NCBI RefSeq assembly: GCF_014489115.1
Contig: NZ_JACTAH010000001.1
Span: 744,001-808,000, forward strand
Length of the DNA stretch: 64,000 bases
From: Thauera sedimentorum
Lineage (GTDB): Bacteria > Pseudomonadota > Gammaproteobacteria > Burkholderiales > Rhodocyclaceae
Reading direction: 5' to 3'
The notes beneath the pieces are model-generated. The model worked only from the letters and a program-made list of their open reading frames with translations, had not been told where the DNA came from and made no database searches. Made by a program: the position numbers and the translations under genes. Below, piece after piece: positions 17,280 through 26,692 of this stretch (positions are counted from its first letter, which is position 1; every line of letters begins with the position of its first letter).

Positions 17280-19277
17280 TCAGTCGATGCGGAAGGAGAG
17301 GATGGTGACGTCGTCGCGCTGCGCGTGGCCGCCGCGGTAGGCGTCGAGCGCGCGGTCGAGGGCGGCGGCCTGTTCGGCCATCGGCAGGCTGGCGTGCCGG
17401 CGCAGCAGTTCGGCGAAGCGGCTGTTGCCGAAGCCGAAACCGAGTTCGCCGCCCGCCTGGTCGAGGAAGCCGTCGGTGACCAGGTAGTAGGTGACTTCGG
17501 GCCGCAGCTCGAGCTCGGCTTCCGTGTACTGGCCGATGCGCCGGTCGCACAAGGCGCGCCGCGCGCCGGGCAGCTCGCCCACGTCCTTGCCGTCGCTCCA
17601 GTACAGCGAGATCTTGGCGCCGGCAAAGCGCAGGCGGCGGGTGGCACGGTCCACGCTGACCAGGCCGGCGTCCATGTTGGTGGCGATCGCGCGCGGCAGC
17701 GCCGACTGATCGAGCATGCCGCGCAGGGTGGCGTCGGCCTGGGTGAGCAGGGTGGCCGGTGCGGCGATGCCGTGGCGGTTCATCGCGTCGTCCAGCGCGG
17801 CGCGCGCCAGCATGGTCATCAGCGCGCCCGGCACGCCGTGGCCGGCGCAATCGACCACGCCGACCAGGTACTGGTCGCCTTCGGCGCGGAACAGGTAGAA
17901 GTCCCCGCCCACCACATCGCGCGGGCGCCACAGCACGAAGTGGTGTTCGCCCAGCAGGCTGGCGAGCTGGGTGTCGGGCAGCAGGGCGCGCTGGATCAGG
18001 CTGGCGTACTGGATGGAGTCGCCGATCTTCTTCTGCGCCTCGGCCATGGCCGCATTGCTCTCGCTCAGCGCCTGGGTGCGCGAGCGCACCTTCTCCTCCA
18101 ACTCCTCGGTATGGGTCTTGATCTGCCGGGCCATGCGGTCGAAGGCGCGGTTCAGGTCGCCGAGCTCGTCACGCCCCGGTGGCGGCAGGTGCACGTCGTA
18201 CTGCCCTTCGGCCAGCGCGGTGGCGGACTGGTGCAGGCTGCGCAGCGGGCGCAGCAGCAGGCGGTCCACCGCGAAGGTGAAGGCGCCCAGCAGCAGGAGC
18301 ACGACCAGCACCAGCGCGGCCAGCGCGGCCTTGAGCCAGCCGCTCTCGATGATCTGCGCGGTGTTGAGGTCGACCGCGGTGATCACGTGCCAGCGCAGGG
18401 CTTCGAGGTAGGACAGGGCGAGCAGCTGCTTGCGGCCGTCGAGGGTGGCGTCGAGCAGTTGTACCGTGCCGGGGTCGGCGACGGCTTGCGCCATGGCCGC
18501 GGCCAGCGCGTCGCGCTCGGCCCGGTCGCCGAGCAGGGCGCCCAGGGTGGATGCCTGGTCGGCGGCCTGCGTGGCCCCGGAGCCGAAGGCGATGCGCTGG
18601 CTGTCCGGGTGGGCCTGTATCGCGCCGGCGGTGTCGACGATCATCGGCGTGACGCCGGCATCGGCGGTGCGGATGAAGGACTGGATGAAGGTGGACAGGT
18701 CGACGCCGGTGCTGGCGATGCCCAGGCGCTTGCCTTCGTCCTCGATCACCACATTTACCCAGACCATGATCTTCTGCAACCAGCGGTCGGGATTGGGGTT
18801 GAGGTTCTCGGTGGCGGGCGCCTCCAGCGAGGCGAAGAACCAGGCATCGTCCGGCTTGGCCGGGTCGAGCAGGTAGCGCGGCGCCTCGCTGTAGTCGGTG
18901 GCCTCGTCGTTGTAGTAGTAGGCGAGACCCTTGCGGGAGACCAGCGAGTAGCTGCGGCCGAGGAAATCACGGCGGAAGCCCTCGGCTTCGCGGAAGGCGC
19001 GTGCCTTGAGCGCTTCGTCGCCCTCGTCGCGCAGCCATTCGCGCACCGCCACCGAGCCGGCCAGGCGGCGGGTGAGGGCCAGTTCGCGGGCCACCGGCCC
19101 CAGGATGCGCTCGGCGTGCAGTTCGGTGAAGTTGCGAGCGTAGGCCTCGCCGAAGTGGCCGCGGATGCCGTCGACCACCTGCCAGCCGACCAGCACTGCC
19201 GGCACCAGGGCCACCAGGCAGGCGATCAGCAGTGCCAGGGTTGATTTTGCGCGTATGCCGTGACCCCAGTCCGCCAT
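17280..19277 (-). CDS. siaA: Membrane PP2C-type phosphatase SiaA
   Basis: A 665-residue sensor phosphatase. TM1 lies near residues 11-31, a large periplasmic sensing region (dCache-like; LGIASTGVDLSTFI) about 32-310, TM2 about 313-335, HAMP about 336-390 with a following coiled coil, and a SpoIIE/PP2C phosphatase about 415-665. Metal-binding residues are visible in RDVVGGDFYLF, VVDCAGHGVPGALMTM and QRDDVTI. In P. aeruginosa SiaA removes the phosphate from SiaC, activating SiaD in response to an external cue. It is the first gene of siaABCD; no clear promoter was found in the 83 bp upstream. Confidence 0.92.
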   Translation of the reverse strand: MADWGHGIRAKSTLALLIACLVALVPAVLVGWQVVDGIRGHFGEAYARNFTELHAERILGPVARELALTRRLAGSVAVREWLRDEGDEALKARAFREAEGFRRDFLGRSYSLVSRKGLAYYYNDEATDYSEAPRYLLDPAKPDDAWFFASLEAPATENLNPNPDRWLQKIMVWVNVVIEDEGKRLGIASTGVDLSTFIQSFIRTADAGVTPMIVDTAGAIQAHPDSQRIAFGSGATQAADQASTLGALLGDRAERDALAAAMAQAVADPGTVQLLDATLDGRKQLLALSYLEALRWHVITAVDLNTAQIIESGWLKAALAALVLVVLLLLGAFTFAVDRLLLRPLRSLHQSATALAEGQYDVHLPPPGRDELGDLNRAFDRMARQIKTHTEELEEKVRSRTQALSESNAAMAEAQKKIGDSIQYASLIQRALLPDTQLASLLGEHHFVLWRPRDVVGGDFYLFRAEGDQYLVGVVDCAGHGVPGALMTMLARAALDDAMNRHGIAAPATLLTQADATLRGMLDQSALPRAIATNMDAGLVSVDRATRRLRFAGAKISLYWSDGKDVGELPGARRALCDRRIGQYTEAELELRPEVTYYLVTDGFLDQAGGELGFGFGNSRFAELLRRHASLPMAEQAAALDRALDAYRGGHAQRDDVTILSFRID

Positions 19278-19360
19278 GTTCGTGCCGTCTCGCCGATGAA
19301 TTCAGTAAGCGCGCGAGCATAACGGGATTCGGGCGCAGAGGCCAATCCGCGCCCGCCTGG

Positions 19361-20467
19361 TCAGCCGGGCGCCGCCAGCGCGTGGCCCAGCATGTCGGCG
19401 ATGCCGTCCATCACGGTCAGGTTGGCGGCCTCCATGGCGGCGAGCGCTTCCAGGGCCGCGTCGGCGCGCCCCTCGTAGTACAGCGCCAGCGCGCGCTTGG
19501 CGTGGTCGTGTACCGCCTTGTGGGGCTTTTCGAGTGCGGCATAGCCGGGCAGGCGGGCGAAGCGCTCGCGGCCCTCGCCGTCGAAGTACCACTGGCCGAG
19601 GCGGCATTGCGAGTCGTCGGGCAGCTCGTCCGGGCGCAGGGTGGAGATGCCCAGGAAGACCTTGTACACCTCCAGCTTGAGCGTCAGCTCCTCGATGTTG
19701 GCCAGCTCCACGTTGGCCAGCAGCGAGGCGCCGGCCACCGTGCGTTCCATGCGTCCGGACAGGGTCATCAGGTGCTGCATGCTGTGCATGGCGGCCTCGC
19801 TGTCCTGCGAGTAGCGCGCGGCGTCCTGCGCGCCTTGCTGCATGATGGTCCTGGCGGTTTCGGTTTCGCCCTGGATGGCGCCCACCAGGCTGCCGATTTC
19901 GGCGGTGGCCTTGCCGGTGCGTTCGGCCAGCTTGCGCACCTCGTCGGCCACCACGGCAAAGCCGCGCCCGGCCTCGCCGGCGCGTGCCGCCTCGATGGCG
20001 GCATTGAGGGCGAGCAGGTTGGTCTGGTCGGCGACCTCCTTGATCAGCCGCACGATGCCGTCGATCTCGCCGGCGCGGTGATACAGGCTGTCGATGTTGC
20101 GCGAAGCCTCGTCGATGGTGCCGCACATGCTCTGCAGGTTGCCGGCGATGCGCTCGAAGGCGCTGCGGTTGGTGTCGGCGTGGGCGGCGGCGTCCACGGC
20201 GGACTGCTTCTCGTCGCTCAGCGTGGTCGCCAGCCCGAGGAAGGACGTGCGCACCCCGGTGAGCGATTCGCCGAAGCGGCCGATGTTGCGGAACACCCCG
20301 TCGAGCGAGCTGCGTTCGTGCGCAAGCTTGTGCGCCCGCTCGTTGAGGTCGTGGTTGTCGTTCTCGAGCGCGGCGATGCGGGCGCGCAGTTCTGCGTTCT
20401 CGATTTCCAGGGCATCGCGGCGTGCGGCGTCCCGTTCGCGGGATCTTCGTGCGGCGGTGAGGAACAC
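19361..20467 (-). CDS. Soluble chemoreceptor with CZB (zinc-binding) domain
   Basis: A 368-residue protein with no transmembrane helix. A short N-terminal coiled coil (residues ~15-50) is followed by the chemoreceptor signalling domain ([40 protein letters not shown]) and a C-terminal CZB domain. CZB elements CRLGQWY and PHKAVHDHA are present, but the first conserved His of the Zn site appears as Glu ([12 protein letters not shown]). CZB receptors can sense zinc or hypochlorous acid in other bacteria. The GTG start is chosen because AGGAGA lies 7 bp upstream and the preceding in-frame codons are unlike the family. Confidence 0.85.
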   Translation of the reverse strand: MFLTAARRSRERDAARRDALEIENAELRARIAALENDNHDLNERAHKLAHERSSLDGVFRNIGRFGESLTGVRTSFLGLATTLSDEKQSAVDAAAHADTNRSAFERIAGNLQSMCGTIDEASRNIDSLYHRAGEIDGIVRLIKEVADQTNLLALNAAIEAARAGEAGRGFAVVADEVRKLAERTGKATAEIGSLVGAIQGETETARTIMQQGAQDAARYSQDSEAAMHSMQHLMTLSGRMERTVAGASLLANVELANIEELTLKLEVYKVFLGISTLRPDELPDDSQCRLGQWYFDGEGRERFARLPGYAALEKPHKAVHDHAKRALALYYEGRADAALEALAAMEAANLTVMDGIADMLGHALAAPG

Positions 20468-20577
20468 GGTGGCTCTCCTGAGGGGTCGGGGTAATAGTTG
20501 AGTATTTTGCTCGGTTATGGCCCGATTCCCTTGATCGATCTCAATTCCACCGCGCCGAACCCGCCCCGCGCTGCCGC

Positions 20578-20583
20578 TATAAT
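20578..20583 (+). promoter_or_regulatory. -10 element upstream of psd
   Basis: A perfect TATAAT 32 bp before the GTG start of psd. No convincing -35 is seen 16-18 bp upstream. Confidence 0.45.
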
Positions 20584-20614
20584 CGTGGGCTTGCCAACCG
20601 CCCGGAAAACCAAC

Positions 20615-21472
20615 GTGCCCGAACGTCTCACCGTCTTGCTGCAGTACCTGCTCCCCAAGCAGGCCCTTACCGTGCTCGCGGGGCGGTTTGCCGGCTGGCG
20701 GGGCGGGGCGGTGACCACCCGGGTGATCGGCTGGTTCGTGCGCCGCTACAAGGTGAACATGGCCGAGGCGGCCAATCCGGACATCGCCGCCTACCGCAGC
20801 TTCAACGAGTTCTTCACCCGCCCGCTGCGCGAGGACGCCCGCCCGCTGGCGGCGGCCGACTTCGTCTGCCCGGTCGATGGCGCGATCAGCCAGTTCGGCG
20901 CCATCGAGCGCGACCAGATCTTCCAGGCCAAGGGGCACCGCTACTCCACCACCGCCCTGGTCGGTGGCGATGCGGAGCTGGCCGCGCGCTTCGACAACGG
21001 CAGCTTCGCCACCCTGTACCTGAGCCCGCGCGACTATCACCGCATCCACATGCCCTGCGCCGGACGCCTGACACGCATGATCCACGTGCCGGGCGAACTG
21101 TTCTCGGTGAACCCGGCCACCGCGCGCGGGGTGCCGGGGCTGTTCGCGCGCAACGAGCGGGTGGTGTGCGTATTCGAATCCGACTCCGGTCCCTTCGTGC
21201 TGGTGCTGGTCGGTGCCACCATCGTCGGCAGCATGGCCACCGTGTGGCACGGGGTGGTCAACCCGCCGCGCTCGGGCAGCCTGCGCGAATGGCGTTACGA
21301 CGAGACCCCGGTGGAACTGGAGAAGGGGGTGGAGATGGGACGCTTCCTGCTCGGCTCCACCGTGGTGCTGCTGTTCCCGCAGGGCGCGATGAGCTTCAAC
21401 TCCGCCTGGCAGCCCGCTGCGCCGGTGCGCATGGGCGAGGCGATGGGCAGCCTGCCCGCGCGCCAGTCCTGA
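20615..21472 (+). CDS. psd: Phosphatidylserine decarboxylase
   Basis: A 285-residue pyruvoyl enzyme precursor that converts phosphatidylserine to phosphatidylethanolamine at the inner membrane. The self-cleavage motif LGST is at residues 246-249, so processing between G247 and S248 gives the beta and alpha chains. [13 protein letters not shown] and [12 protein letters not shown] are also conserved. The GTG start follows a TATAAT and gives [16 protein letters not shown], typical for the family; earlier in-frame codons lie upstream of the -10 and are rejected. A single-gene unit, followed by a hairpin. Confidence 0.95.
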   Translation: MPERLTVLLQYLLPKQALTVLAGRFAGWRGGAVTTRVIGWFVRRYKVNMAEAANPDIAAYRSFNEFFTRPLREDARPLAAADFVCPVDGAISQFGAIERDQIFQAKGHRYSTTALVGGDAELAARFDNGSFATLYLSPRDYHRIHMPCAGRLTRMIHVPGELFSVNPATARGVPGLFARNERVVCVFESDSGPFVLVLVGATIVGSMATVWHGVVNPPRSGSLREWRYDETPVELEKGVEMGRFLLGSTVVLLFPQGAMSFNSAWQPAAPVRMGEAMGSLPARQS

Positions 21473-21514
21473 TCCGTTTCCTGTACGCGGAACGACGAGT
21501 GGGCCGCAAGGGTC

Positions 21515-21539
21515 GGATGCGGATGACACTTCCGCATCC
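21515..21539 (+). terminator. Hairpin after psd
   Basis: GGATGCGGA pairs with TCCGCATCC across a 7-base loop, 42 bp after the psd stop. No T-run follows. Confidence 0.45.
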
Positions 21540-21554
21540 CCACCGCCTGCTCCG

Positions 21555-22367
21555 ATGACGCCTGCCACCCGTTCGGCCCTGACCCAGCGCTTGCGCCGCC
21601 TGGTGCGCGGGGTGCCGGCCGGCTATACGCCCCTGTTCGCCGACGGCCAAGGCATCGGCGCCCTGCCGCCGGCCTTTGCCCGTCGGGTGCGTGAGGCGGG
21701 GTCTCCTTTTCTTGCCGACGGCGACAGCTTGCGCCTCGATCCGGCATTGCCGGGCGAGGCGCTGGAGGCGGCGTGGATGGCGCAGGTCGAGGCGCTGCGC
21801 GAGGAGGGCTGGTTCCGCGCCTGGCGCAACGAGTGCTACGACGTGCGCCTGGGCGCGGCGGACGAATCCGCCGCGGTGCTGTGCCGGCTGGAGCGCGGCG
21901 CCTTCCGCCGCTTCGGCCTGCGCAGCCGGGCCGTGCACCTCAATGCGGTGACGCCGGACGGTCGCATGTGGATCGCCCGGCGTGCGGCCGGCAAGGCCAT
22001 CGACCCCGGTCTGCTGGACAACCTGGTCGGCGGCGGGCTGGCCAGCGGCGAGACGCCGCGCTCCGCGCTGTTGCGCGAGTGCGGGGAGGAGGCGGGCATT
22101 GCGCCCGTCCTGGCGTCATGCGCCCGCCCCGTGGGCACGCTGCACGCGCGCCGCGAGGAGGACGAGGGCATGCACGACGAATGGCTGCACGCCTGGCAGC
22201 TCGAACTGCCGGCCGACTTCGCGCCGCACAATACCGACGGCGAAGTGGCCGGCTTCATGTTGCTCGACCGCACGGAGCTCGCGGCACGCATCCTGGGCGG
22301 CGAGTTCACCGAGGACGCGGCGGCGGTGGCGGCGGCATGGCTGCTCGGCAGCCTCGCGCCGCGCTGA
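21555..22367 (+). CDS. Nudix hydrolase with DUF4743 N-terminal domain
   Basis: A 270-residue protein. The Nudix box reads G-x5-E-x7-RE-x2-EE-x-G ([20 protein letters not shown] then EAGI) near residues 154-177, with all metal-binding Glu residues present. The N-terminal ~110 residues match the DUF4743 arrangement of thiamin-pyrophosphokinase-like Nudix proteins. Known relatives cleave thiamin diphosphate analogues or similar diphosphates; the substrate here is not established. It ends 12 bp from the convergent trxC. Confidence 0.85.
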   Translation: MTPATRSALTQRLRRLVRGVPAGYTPLFADGQGIGALPPAFARRVREAGSPFLADGDSLRLDPALPGEALEAAWMAQVEALREEGWFRAWRNECYDVRLGAADESAAVLCRLERGAFRRFGLRSRAVHLNAVTPDGRMWIARRAAGKAIDPGLLDNLVGGGLASGETPRSALLRECGEEAGIAPVLASCARPVGTLHARREEDEGMHDEWLHAWQLELPADFAPHNTDGEVAGFMLLDRTELAARILGGEFTEDAAAVAAAWLLGSLAPR

Positions 22368-22379
22368 TTCCTGCCGTCT

Positions 22380-22814
22380 TCAGAGCCGTTCGCGCACCCA
22401 GCGCACGATGTCCTGGGCGCCCATCGCGCCGGCCTGGCGGGCCAGTTCGCGGCCGCCGACGAACAGCGCCAGCGTCGGGATGCTGCGGATGCCGAGTTGC
22501 GCGCCGAGCTGGCGTTCCTCCTCGGTGTTCACCTTGGCCAGGCGCAGCTGCGGTTCGAGCATGGCCGCGGCCTGGGCGAACTGCGGCGCCATCACCCGGC
22601 AAGGGCCGCACCAGGGCGCCCAGAAATCCACCAGCAGGGGAATGTCGTTGCGCGCCTGGTGCCTGGCGAAACCCGCGGCATCGAGCTCCACCGGCTGGCC
22701 GGTGAACAGCGGGCGGTGGCACTGCCCGCAGTTGGGGGCCTGGCCCAGCCGCGCGGTGGGCACGCGGTTGACCGCCTGGCAGTGGGGGCAGACGAGATGG
22801 GTGGCGTCGTTCAT
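22380..22814 (-). CDS. trxC: Thioredoxin 2 (TrxC)
   Basis: A 144-residue cytoplasmic thioredoxin with the TrxC-specific N-terminal zinc site (C9-x2-C12 and C29-x2-C32) and the active centre WCGPC (C69, C72). It reduces protein disulfides and in E. coli belongs to the OxyR response; no OxyR site is evident here. The ATG giving MNDATHLVCPHC is the family start. Confidence 0.95.
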   Translation of the reverse strand: MNDATHLVCPHCQAVNRVPTARLGQAPNCGQCHRPLFTGQPVELDAAGFARHQARNDIPLLVDFWAPWCGPCRVMAPQFAQAAAMLEPQLRLAKVNTEEERQLGAQLGIRSIPTLALFVGGRELARQAGAMGAQDIVRWVRERL

Positions 22815-22936
22815 GGTGTGCGGGCGGCTCCGGTCGAGAGGCGGGGCAGGGGGTGCCCCTTGCCCGGCATATCGGGCCTTCGCAGTGCATTTCAAGGGCC
22901 GGCCCGCCACGTGTGGCCAGAATGGGCAGCGTGCGG

Positions 22937-22966
22937 TTCACCCCGATCCGGGCAGTGCACTATGAT
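22937..22966 (+). promoter_or_regulatory. Probable promoter of the heme-domain diguanylate cyclase
   Basis: TTCACC and TATGAT are 18 bp apart, about 100 bp before the GTG start. The match is moderate. Confidence 0.35.
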
Positions 22967-23064
22967 CTCTTCCTACGACTTTCGGGTGGGTGCGGCAGGA
23001 TGCGGCGCGTAAGGGGATGGTACGGACGGGGCTTGCCGGCTGCGCCTCAGCGGAGGATGCGGCA

Positions 23065-24459
23065 GTGAGCGAGACGGCGGGCAGCTTCGCCGCGGCGCCG
23101 GGTGCCCGCCTGCTGAAACGCTTTCGTCGTTACATCGCGGTGCTGGTGGCAGTGTGGGTCGGCGCCGCGCTGCCCTTCATGCTGCTCGGGGTGCTGGAGT
23201 GGCGGCAGATTGCCGCCGACACCGAGGCGCTTGCCCGCGAACGCGGCGAGGCGCTGTTCCGCCTGATCGAGCTGACCCGCGAGTGGAACGCCCGCCATGG
23301 CGGCGTCTACGTGCCGGTAACCGGCCATCTGCAGCCCAACCCCTACCTGGTGCACCCGCGCCGCGACCTGGTCGCCAACGACGGCGGGGAGCTGACCATG
23401 GTGAATCCCGCCTTCATGACCCGGCAGGTCGCCGAACTGGCGGCCGAGCGCACCGGCGTCCAGTTCCGCATCACCAGCCTCAAGCCGATCCGCCCGGACA
23501 ATGCCGGCGATATCTGGGAAGGCGACAGCCTGCGGCGCTTCGAGCGTGGCGAGATGGACCAGCGCATCGCCTTCTTCGGCGAGTACCGCCTCGGCGACAC
23601 CCTGCGCCCGGTGCATCGCTACATCGCGCCGCTGCATGTCACCCCGGCCTGCATGAGTTGCCACGTCACCCAGGGCTACAAGGTCGGCGACATTCGCGGC
23701 GGCATCTCGGTGACCATGCCGGCCGAGAGCCTGCTCGCCCATCGTGACGAGCGCCAGCGCGAGTCCGTGCTGGTGCTGCTCGGCAGCTACCTGCTCACCG
23801 CCGGCCTGCTGCACGCCTTCGTGGCGCGTGCGCGGCGCCACTACCTGACCCTGGAAGACCTGGCGCGCCGCCAGGAGAGCGTGATCGTCGAGCGCACCCG
23901 CGAACTGAAGCTGCTCAACGAGGACCTGCGGCGCAAGGCGCACCACGATCCGCTGACCATGCTGCCCAACCGCCTGCTGTTCAACGACCGCCTGGATTCC
24001 GCGCTCAACCATGCGCGGCGCTACGAGCGCAGCTTCGCGCTGCTGCTGGTGGACCTGGACTACTTCAAGGAGGTGAACGACGCCTATGGCCACGCCACCG
24101 GCGACGAGTTGCTGGTGGATGTGTCGCGCCGCCTGGAGTCCTGCGTGCGCGAGGCGGATACCGTGGCGCGCCTGGGGGGCGACGAGTTCGCCATCCTGCT
24201 GTCCGAGACGACCGATGCAGGCGAGGCGGACGAGGTGGCCCGCCGGGTGGTCGAACTGCTCGGCGAACCCTATGTGCTCACCGCCGGCATGGCCCGCGTG
24301 TCCGCGTCCGTTGGCGTGGCGCGCTATCCGGCGCATGGCGAGGATGCGGAAAGCCTGCTGCGTCACGCGGACCAGGCGATGTATGCGGTGAAGCTGGGCG
24401 GGCGCAACGGCTGGCGGGTGTATGCGCCGACGATGTCGGCCGGGCGGCCGGGGCACTGA
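23065..24459 (+). CDS. Diguanylate cyclase with periplasmic heme-binding (DUF3365) domain
   Basis: A 464-residue membrane protein. TM1 lies about residues 22-45 and a periplasmic Tll0287-like/DUF3365 domain about 46-235. That domain has one c-type heme motif, CMSCH (C196, C199, H200). TM2 lies about 238-260, then a coiled coil and a C-terminal GGDEF domain with intact GGDEF (371-375) and RxxD (READ) inhibition site. Family knowledge: DUF3365 sensors bind heme and can report redox state or gases; here that would tune c-di-GMP output. The GTG start has GGAGG 8 bp upstream; an upstream ATG has no ribosome site. Its stop codon lies in the terminal repeat of the MITE-like element. Confidence 0.9.
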   Translation: MSETAGSFAAAPGARLLKRFRRYIAVLVAVWVGAALPFMLLGVLEWRQIAADTEALARERGEALFRLIELTREWNARHGGVYVPVTGHLQPNPYLVHPRRDLVANDGGELTMVNPAFMTRQVAELAAERTGVQFRITSLKPIRPDNAGDIWEGDSLRRFERGEMDQRIAFFGEYRLGDTLRPVHRYIAPLHVTPACMSCHVTQGYKVGDIRGGISVTMPAESLLAHRDERQRESVLVLLGSYLLTAGLLHAFVARARRHYLTLEDLARRQESVIVERTRELKLLNEDLRRKAHHDPLTMLPNRLLFNDRLDSALNHARRYERSFALLLVDLDYFKEVNDAYGHATGDELLVDVSRRLESCVREADTVARLGGDEFAILLSETTDAGEADEVARRVVELLGEPYVLTAGMARVSASVGVARYPAHGEDAESLLRHADQAMYAVKLGGRNGWRVYAPTMSAGRPGH

Positions 24460-24606
24460 GAATGTGTGAATAAATCTACTGCGCGTGCCGATGGCGGCGT
24501 TGCGCGGTGCTCGCTCCCTCGCCTATCCATCTGATATGTCTCGGTCGCTGTGCGCCGCGCGCCTTGCCACCGACCCGCTCGCGACGATTTCTTCACACAT
24601 TCTGAG
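24456..24606. repeat. MITE-like element, about 150 bp
   Basis: About 20-base imperfect terminal inverted repeats (AGAATGTGTGAATAAATC on the left; the reverse complement with one change on the right) flank a GC-rich core. It encodes nothing convincing and lies between convergent genes, so it could act as a two-way transcript end. No target-site duplication is obvious. Confidence 0.6.
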
Positions 24607-24620
24607 CGGCCGGCGGGTGT

Positions 24621-25289
24621 TCATTCCCTGCGCGGGTGTTCCAGTGCGCACAGCGCGTGCGCCTCGTCCGCGTCGAGGATGCGGCCGGGCAGCGGCAGCA
24701 GCGCGTTCACCCGCTGGCGGTAGCGGGCGTACGCCGTGCCGTGCATGGCGAGCAGCTTGCGCTCCTCGAGCATCGATCCCCACCAGAAATACAGGCTCAC
24801 GCACAGGGCCGACACCAGGCTCGCGGCATCCATGTCGCGTGTCCAGATCATCACCAGCGCGAGGGCGTACCAGGGGTGGCGCACCCAGCGGTGCAGCGGC
24901 GACAGGGTGAAGCGCTCGCCGTCGGCCACCGCGGCATCGCGGGTTTTCCACTGCACCAATCCGCCGAAGCGGCCCAGGTCGTAGTAGCGCAGCGACCACA
25001 GGAAGCCGCCGACGGCCGCCAGCGCGAGCGCATCGGCCAGCCAGCCGAGCGCACCGTGCCAGGCCCACAAGGCTTCGCCGCGCAGTGCGAAGCTGAGCCA
25101 GACCGGCGGCACCAGCAGCAGTACCGCGAGCAGGTTGAAGACCAGGCGGTAGGCCGGCATCAGCTGTGGCCAGCGCGCGGCGACGTGGCGTTTTACCGCG
25201 AAGGCGGCGAGCGCCGAGTGCAGCGCGCCGTAGGCCAGCCAGCAGGCGGCAAGCGCGGCGAGTTGCAGCGCGGAGGGTTCGGCGTTCAT
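24621..25289 (-). CDS. Membrane protein, isoprenylcysteine/phospholipid methyltransferase-like
   Basis: A 222-residue protein with about six transmembrane helices. The C-terminal signature of the ICMT/PEMT-type fold is visible: VRHPWYALALVMIW, then about 45 residues later EERKLLAMHGTAYARYRQ, residues that bind SAM and lipid head groups in the family. A NnrU-like annotation is also possible. Its ATG overlaps the stop of the upstream WYL regulator (ATGA), so the two are coupled. The substrate is unknown. Confidence 0.7.
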   Translation of the reverse strand: MNAEPSALQLAALAACWLAYGALHSALAAFAVKRHVAARWPQLMPAYRLVFNLLAVLLLVPPVWLSFALRGEALWAWHGALGWLADALALAAVGGFLWSLRYYDLGRFGGLVQWKTRDAAVADGERFTLSPLHRWVRHPWYALALVMIWTRDMDAASLVSALCVSLYFWWGSMLEERKLLAMHGTAYARYRQRVNALLPLPGRILDADEAHALCALEHPRRE

Positions 25290-26299
25290 CCTTGCGCCTC
25301 CGCGGCATCGGTCTCGTAGCGTGCCGCCGCTGCGCGCAGGCGGGCGGCCACCGCCTCGCGCAGCGCGGGCGGGGCGAGCACCTCCACGTCCGGGCCGAAG
25401 CGCAGGATCTCCATGACCAGCTCGCGTGGATCGCCGTAAGGTACGGTCAGGCGCAGCCCGCCGCCGGCTTCCTGTTCGACACGCTGCTGCGGATGCCAGG
25501 TTTCGTTGCCCACCCAGGGCGCCACCTCGGGGGCAAAGCGCAGCACCGCGTGCTCGCTGGGCGCCGAGTCGAAGATGCCGAAGGCGCCGCCCACCGCCTT
25601 CTTGAGCACGCGGGGGCCGACCTCGCGGGCCGTCTCCCGGCGGACGCGGGCCTCGCGGATGGCGTCGAGCGCAAAGGTGCGCAGCGCGCCGGCGTGGTGG
25701 CACCAGCCGAGCAGGTACCAGTTCTCGCGGTAATGCAGCAGTTGCTGGGGGGAAACGATGCGCTCGCTCTCCTCGCCGCGGCTGCGCGCGTAGTAGCGCA
25801 GGGCCAGACGGCGGCGCTTCATGGTGGCCTGGGCGACCGTCTGGAAGGCCGCCGGGGTGGCGCGCCGGCTGGCCGAGTGCAGGATGCGCACGCGGCGGCC
25901 GACCTCCTGCGGATCGTCGGCCGCCGAGCCGAGCATCAGGCCGATGCGGGTCATCAGGCCGCTCACCTGGCCGGACACCAGGCCCGGCTCCATGCCGGCG
26001 GCGAGGTGCTGCATCATCAGCAGGGCGTAGATCTCGGACGGGTTGAACCACAGCCCGCGAATGCCGAAGCGCTGTGCCGCGTCGCCGCGCTCGCCGGTGA
26101 GGACGTAGCCCGAGGGCTCGCCGTTGCCGCCGCGCCGCCAGACGATGGGCGCGCCGAGGCGGTCGCGCAGGTAGTCCAGGTCGCGCTTGAAGGTGGCGCG
26201 CGACACCTCCAGGGTATCGAGAAGGCGGGCGAGCGGCACCGGCTGGCGGGCGTCCTCGAGCAGGCGCACGATCTGGTACAGGCGTTCGGTCTGGCTCAT
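25286..26299 (-). CDS. WYL-domain transcriptional regulator (YafY-like)
   Basis: A 337-residue regulator. The N-terminal winged helix-turn-helix is residues ~1-60 (LARLLDTLEVSRATFKRDLD); a WYL domain lies in the middle (about 155-225: ALRYYARSRGEE, ENWYLLGWCHHAGALRTFAL) and a WCX-type C-terminal domain follows. WYL domains bind nucleic acids or nucleotides, and such proteins often repress their neighbours. It is followed by the methyltransferase-like gene with a 4-bp overlap, the likely partner. Confidence 0.85.
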   Translation of the reverse strand: MSQTERLYQIVRLLEDARQPVPLARLLDTLEVSRATFKRDLDYLRDRLGAPIVWRRGGNGEPSGYVLTGERGDAAQRFGIRGLWFNPSEIYALLMMQHLAAGMEPGLVSGQVSGLMTRIGLMLGSAADDPQEVGRRVRILHSASRRATPAAFQTVAQATMKRRRLALRYYARSRGEESERIVSPQQLLHYRENWYLLGWCHHAGALRTFALDAIREARVRRETAREVGPRVLKKAVGGAFGIFDSAPSEHAVLRFAPEVAPWVGNETWHPQQRVEQEAGGGLRLTVPYGDPRELVMEILRFGPDVEVLAPPALREAVAARLRAAAARYETDAAEAQG

Positions 26300-26422
26300 C
26301 TGGCGAATTCGATCCTCTTGCGGTGGATGCAGCGTATTCAATGAGGTTTGGCAGGCTCACAGGATAAGCCTGCAGCGCCTGCAGAATCCACTCCATCGAC
26401 CAACGACGACGGAGAGGACGCG

Positions 26423-26692
26423 ATGCGACACGAACTGTTCGGTGAGATCTTCTGCAGCCTGGCACTGTTGTGCGTGCCACTGGCCTTCCAGCTTGCCACC
26501 GCGGCGCCTGCCAGCCTGCCGGACGGGCTCTGGCTGATGCTGGTGCTGAGCATCTGGAGCGCGTTGGTCTTCCTGCTGGGGCTGCTGAGCTTGTGCGTGC
26601 GCGCCCTGCGACTGTTCTTGCGTGCCTTTCAGGAACGGCGCACCGCGCCCTGGGCGCCGCGGCTCTGTGGCAGGCATCGGCCGGTGGTGTGA
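26423..26692 (+). CDS. Small membrane protein, unknown
   Basis: An 89-residue protein with two strong hydrophobic stretches (about residues 8-27 and 33-58) and a basic C-terminus (RRTAPWAPRLCGRHRP). GGAGAGGA precedes the ATG at a good distance. It is divergent from the WYL regulator and 216 bp before the SLAC1 gene. No family recognised. Confidence 0.6.
   Translation: MRHELFGEIFCSLALLCVPLAFQLATAAPASLPDGLWLMLVLSIWSALVFLLGLLSLCVRALRLFLRAFQERRTAPWAPRLCGRHRPVV

Noticed and set aside
24459..24603. Short minus-strand frame inside the MITE-like element (contains MKKSSRAGRWQGARR)
   Set aside because: No ribosome site, spans the terminal repeat and reads into the cyclase gene.
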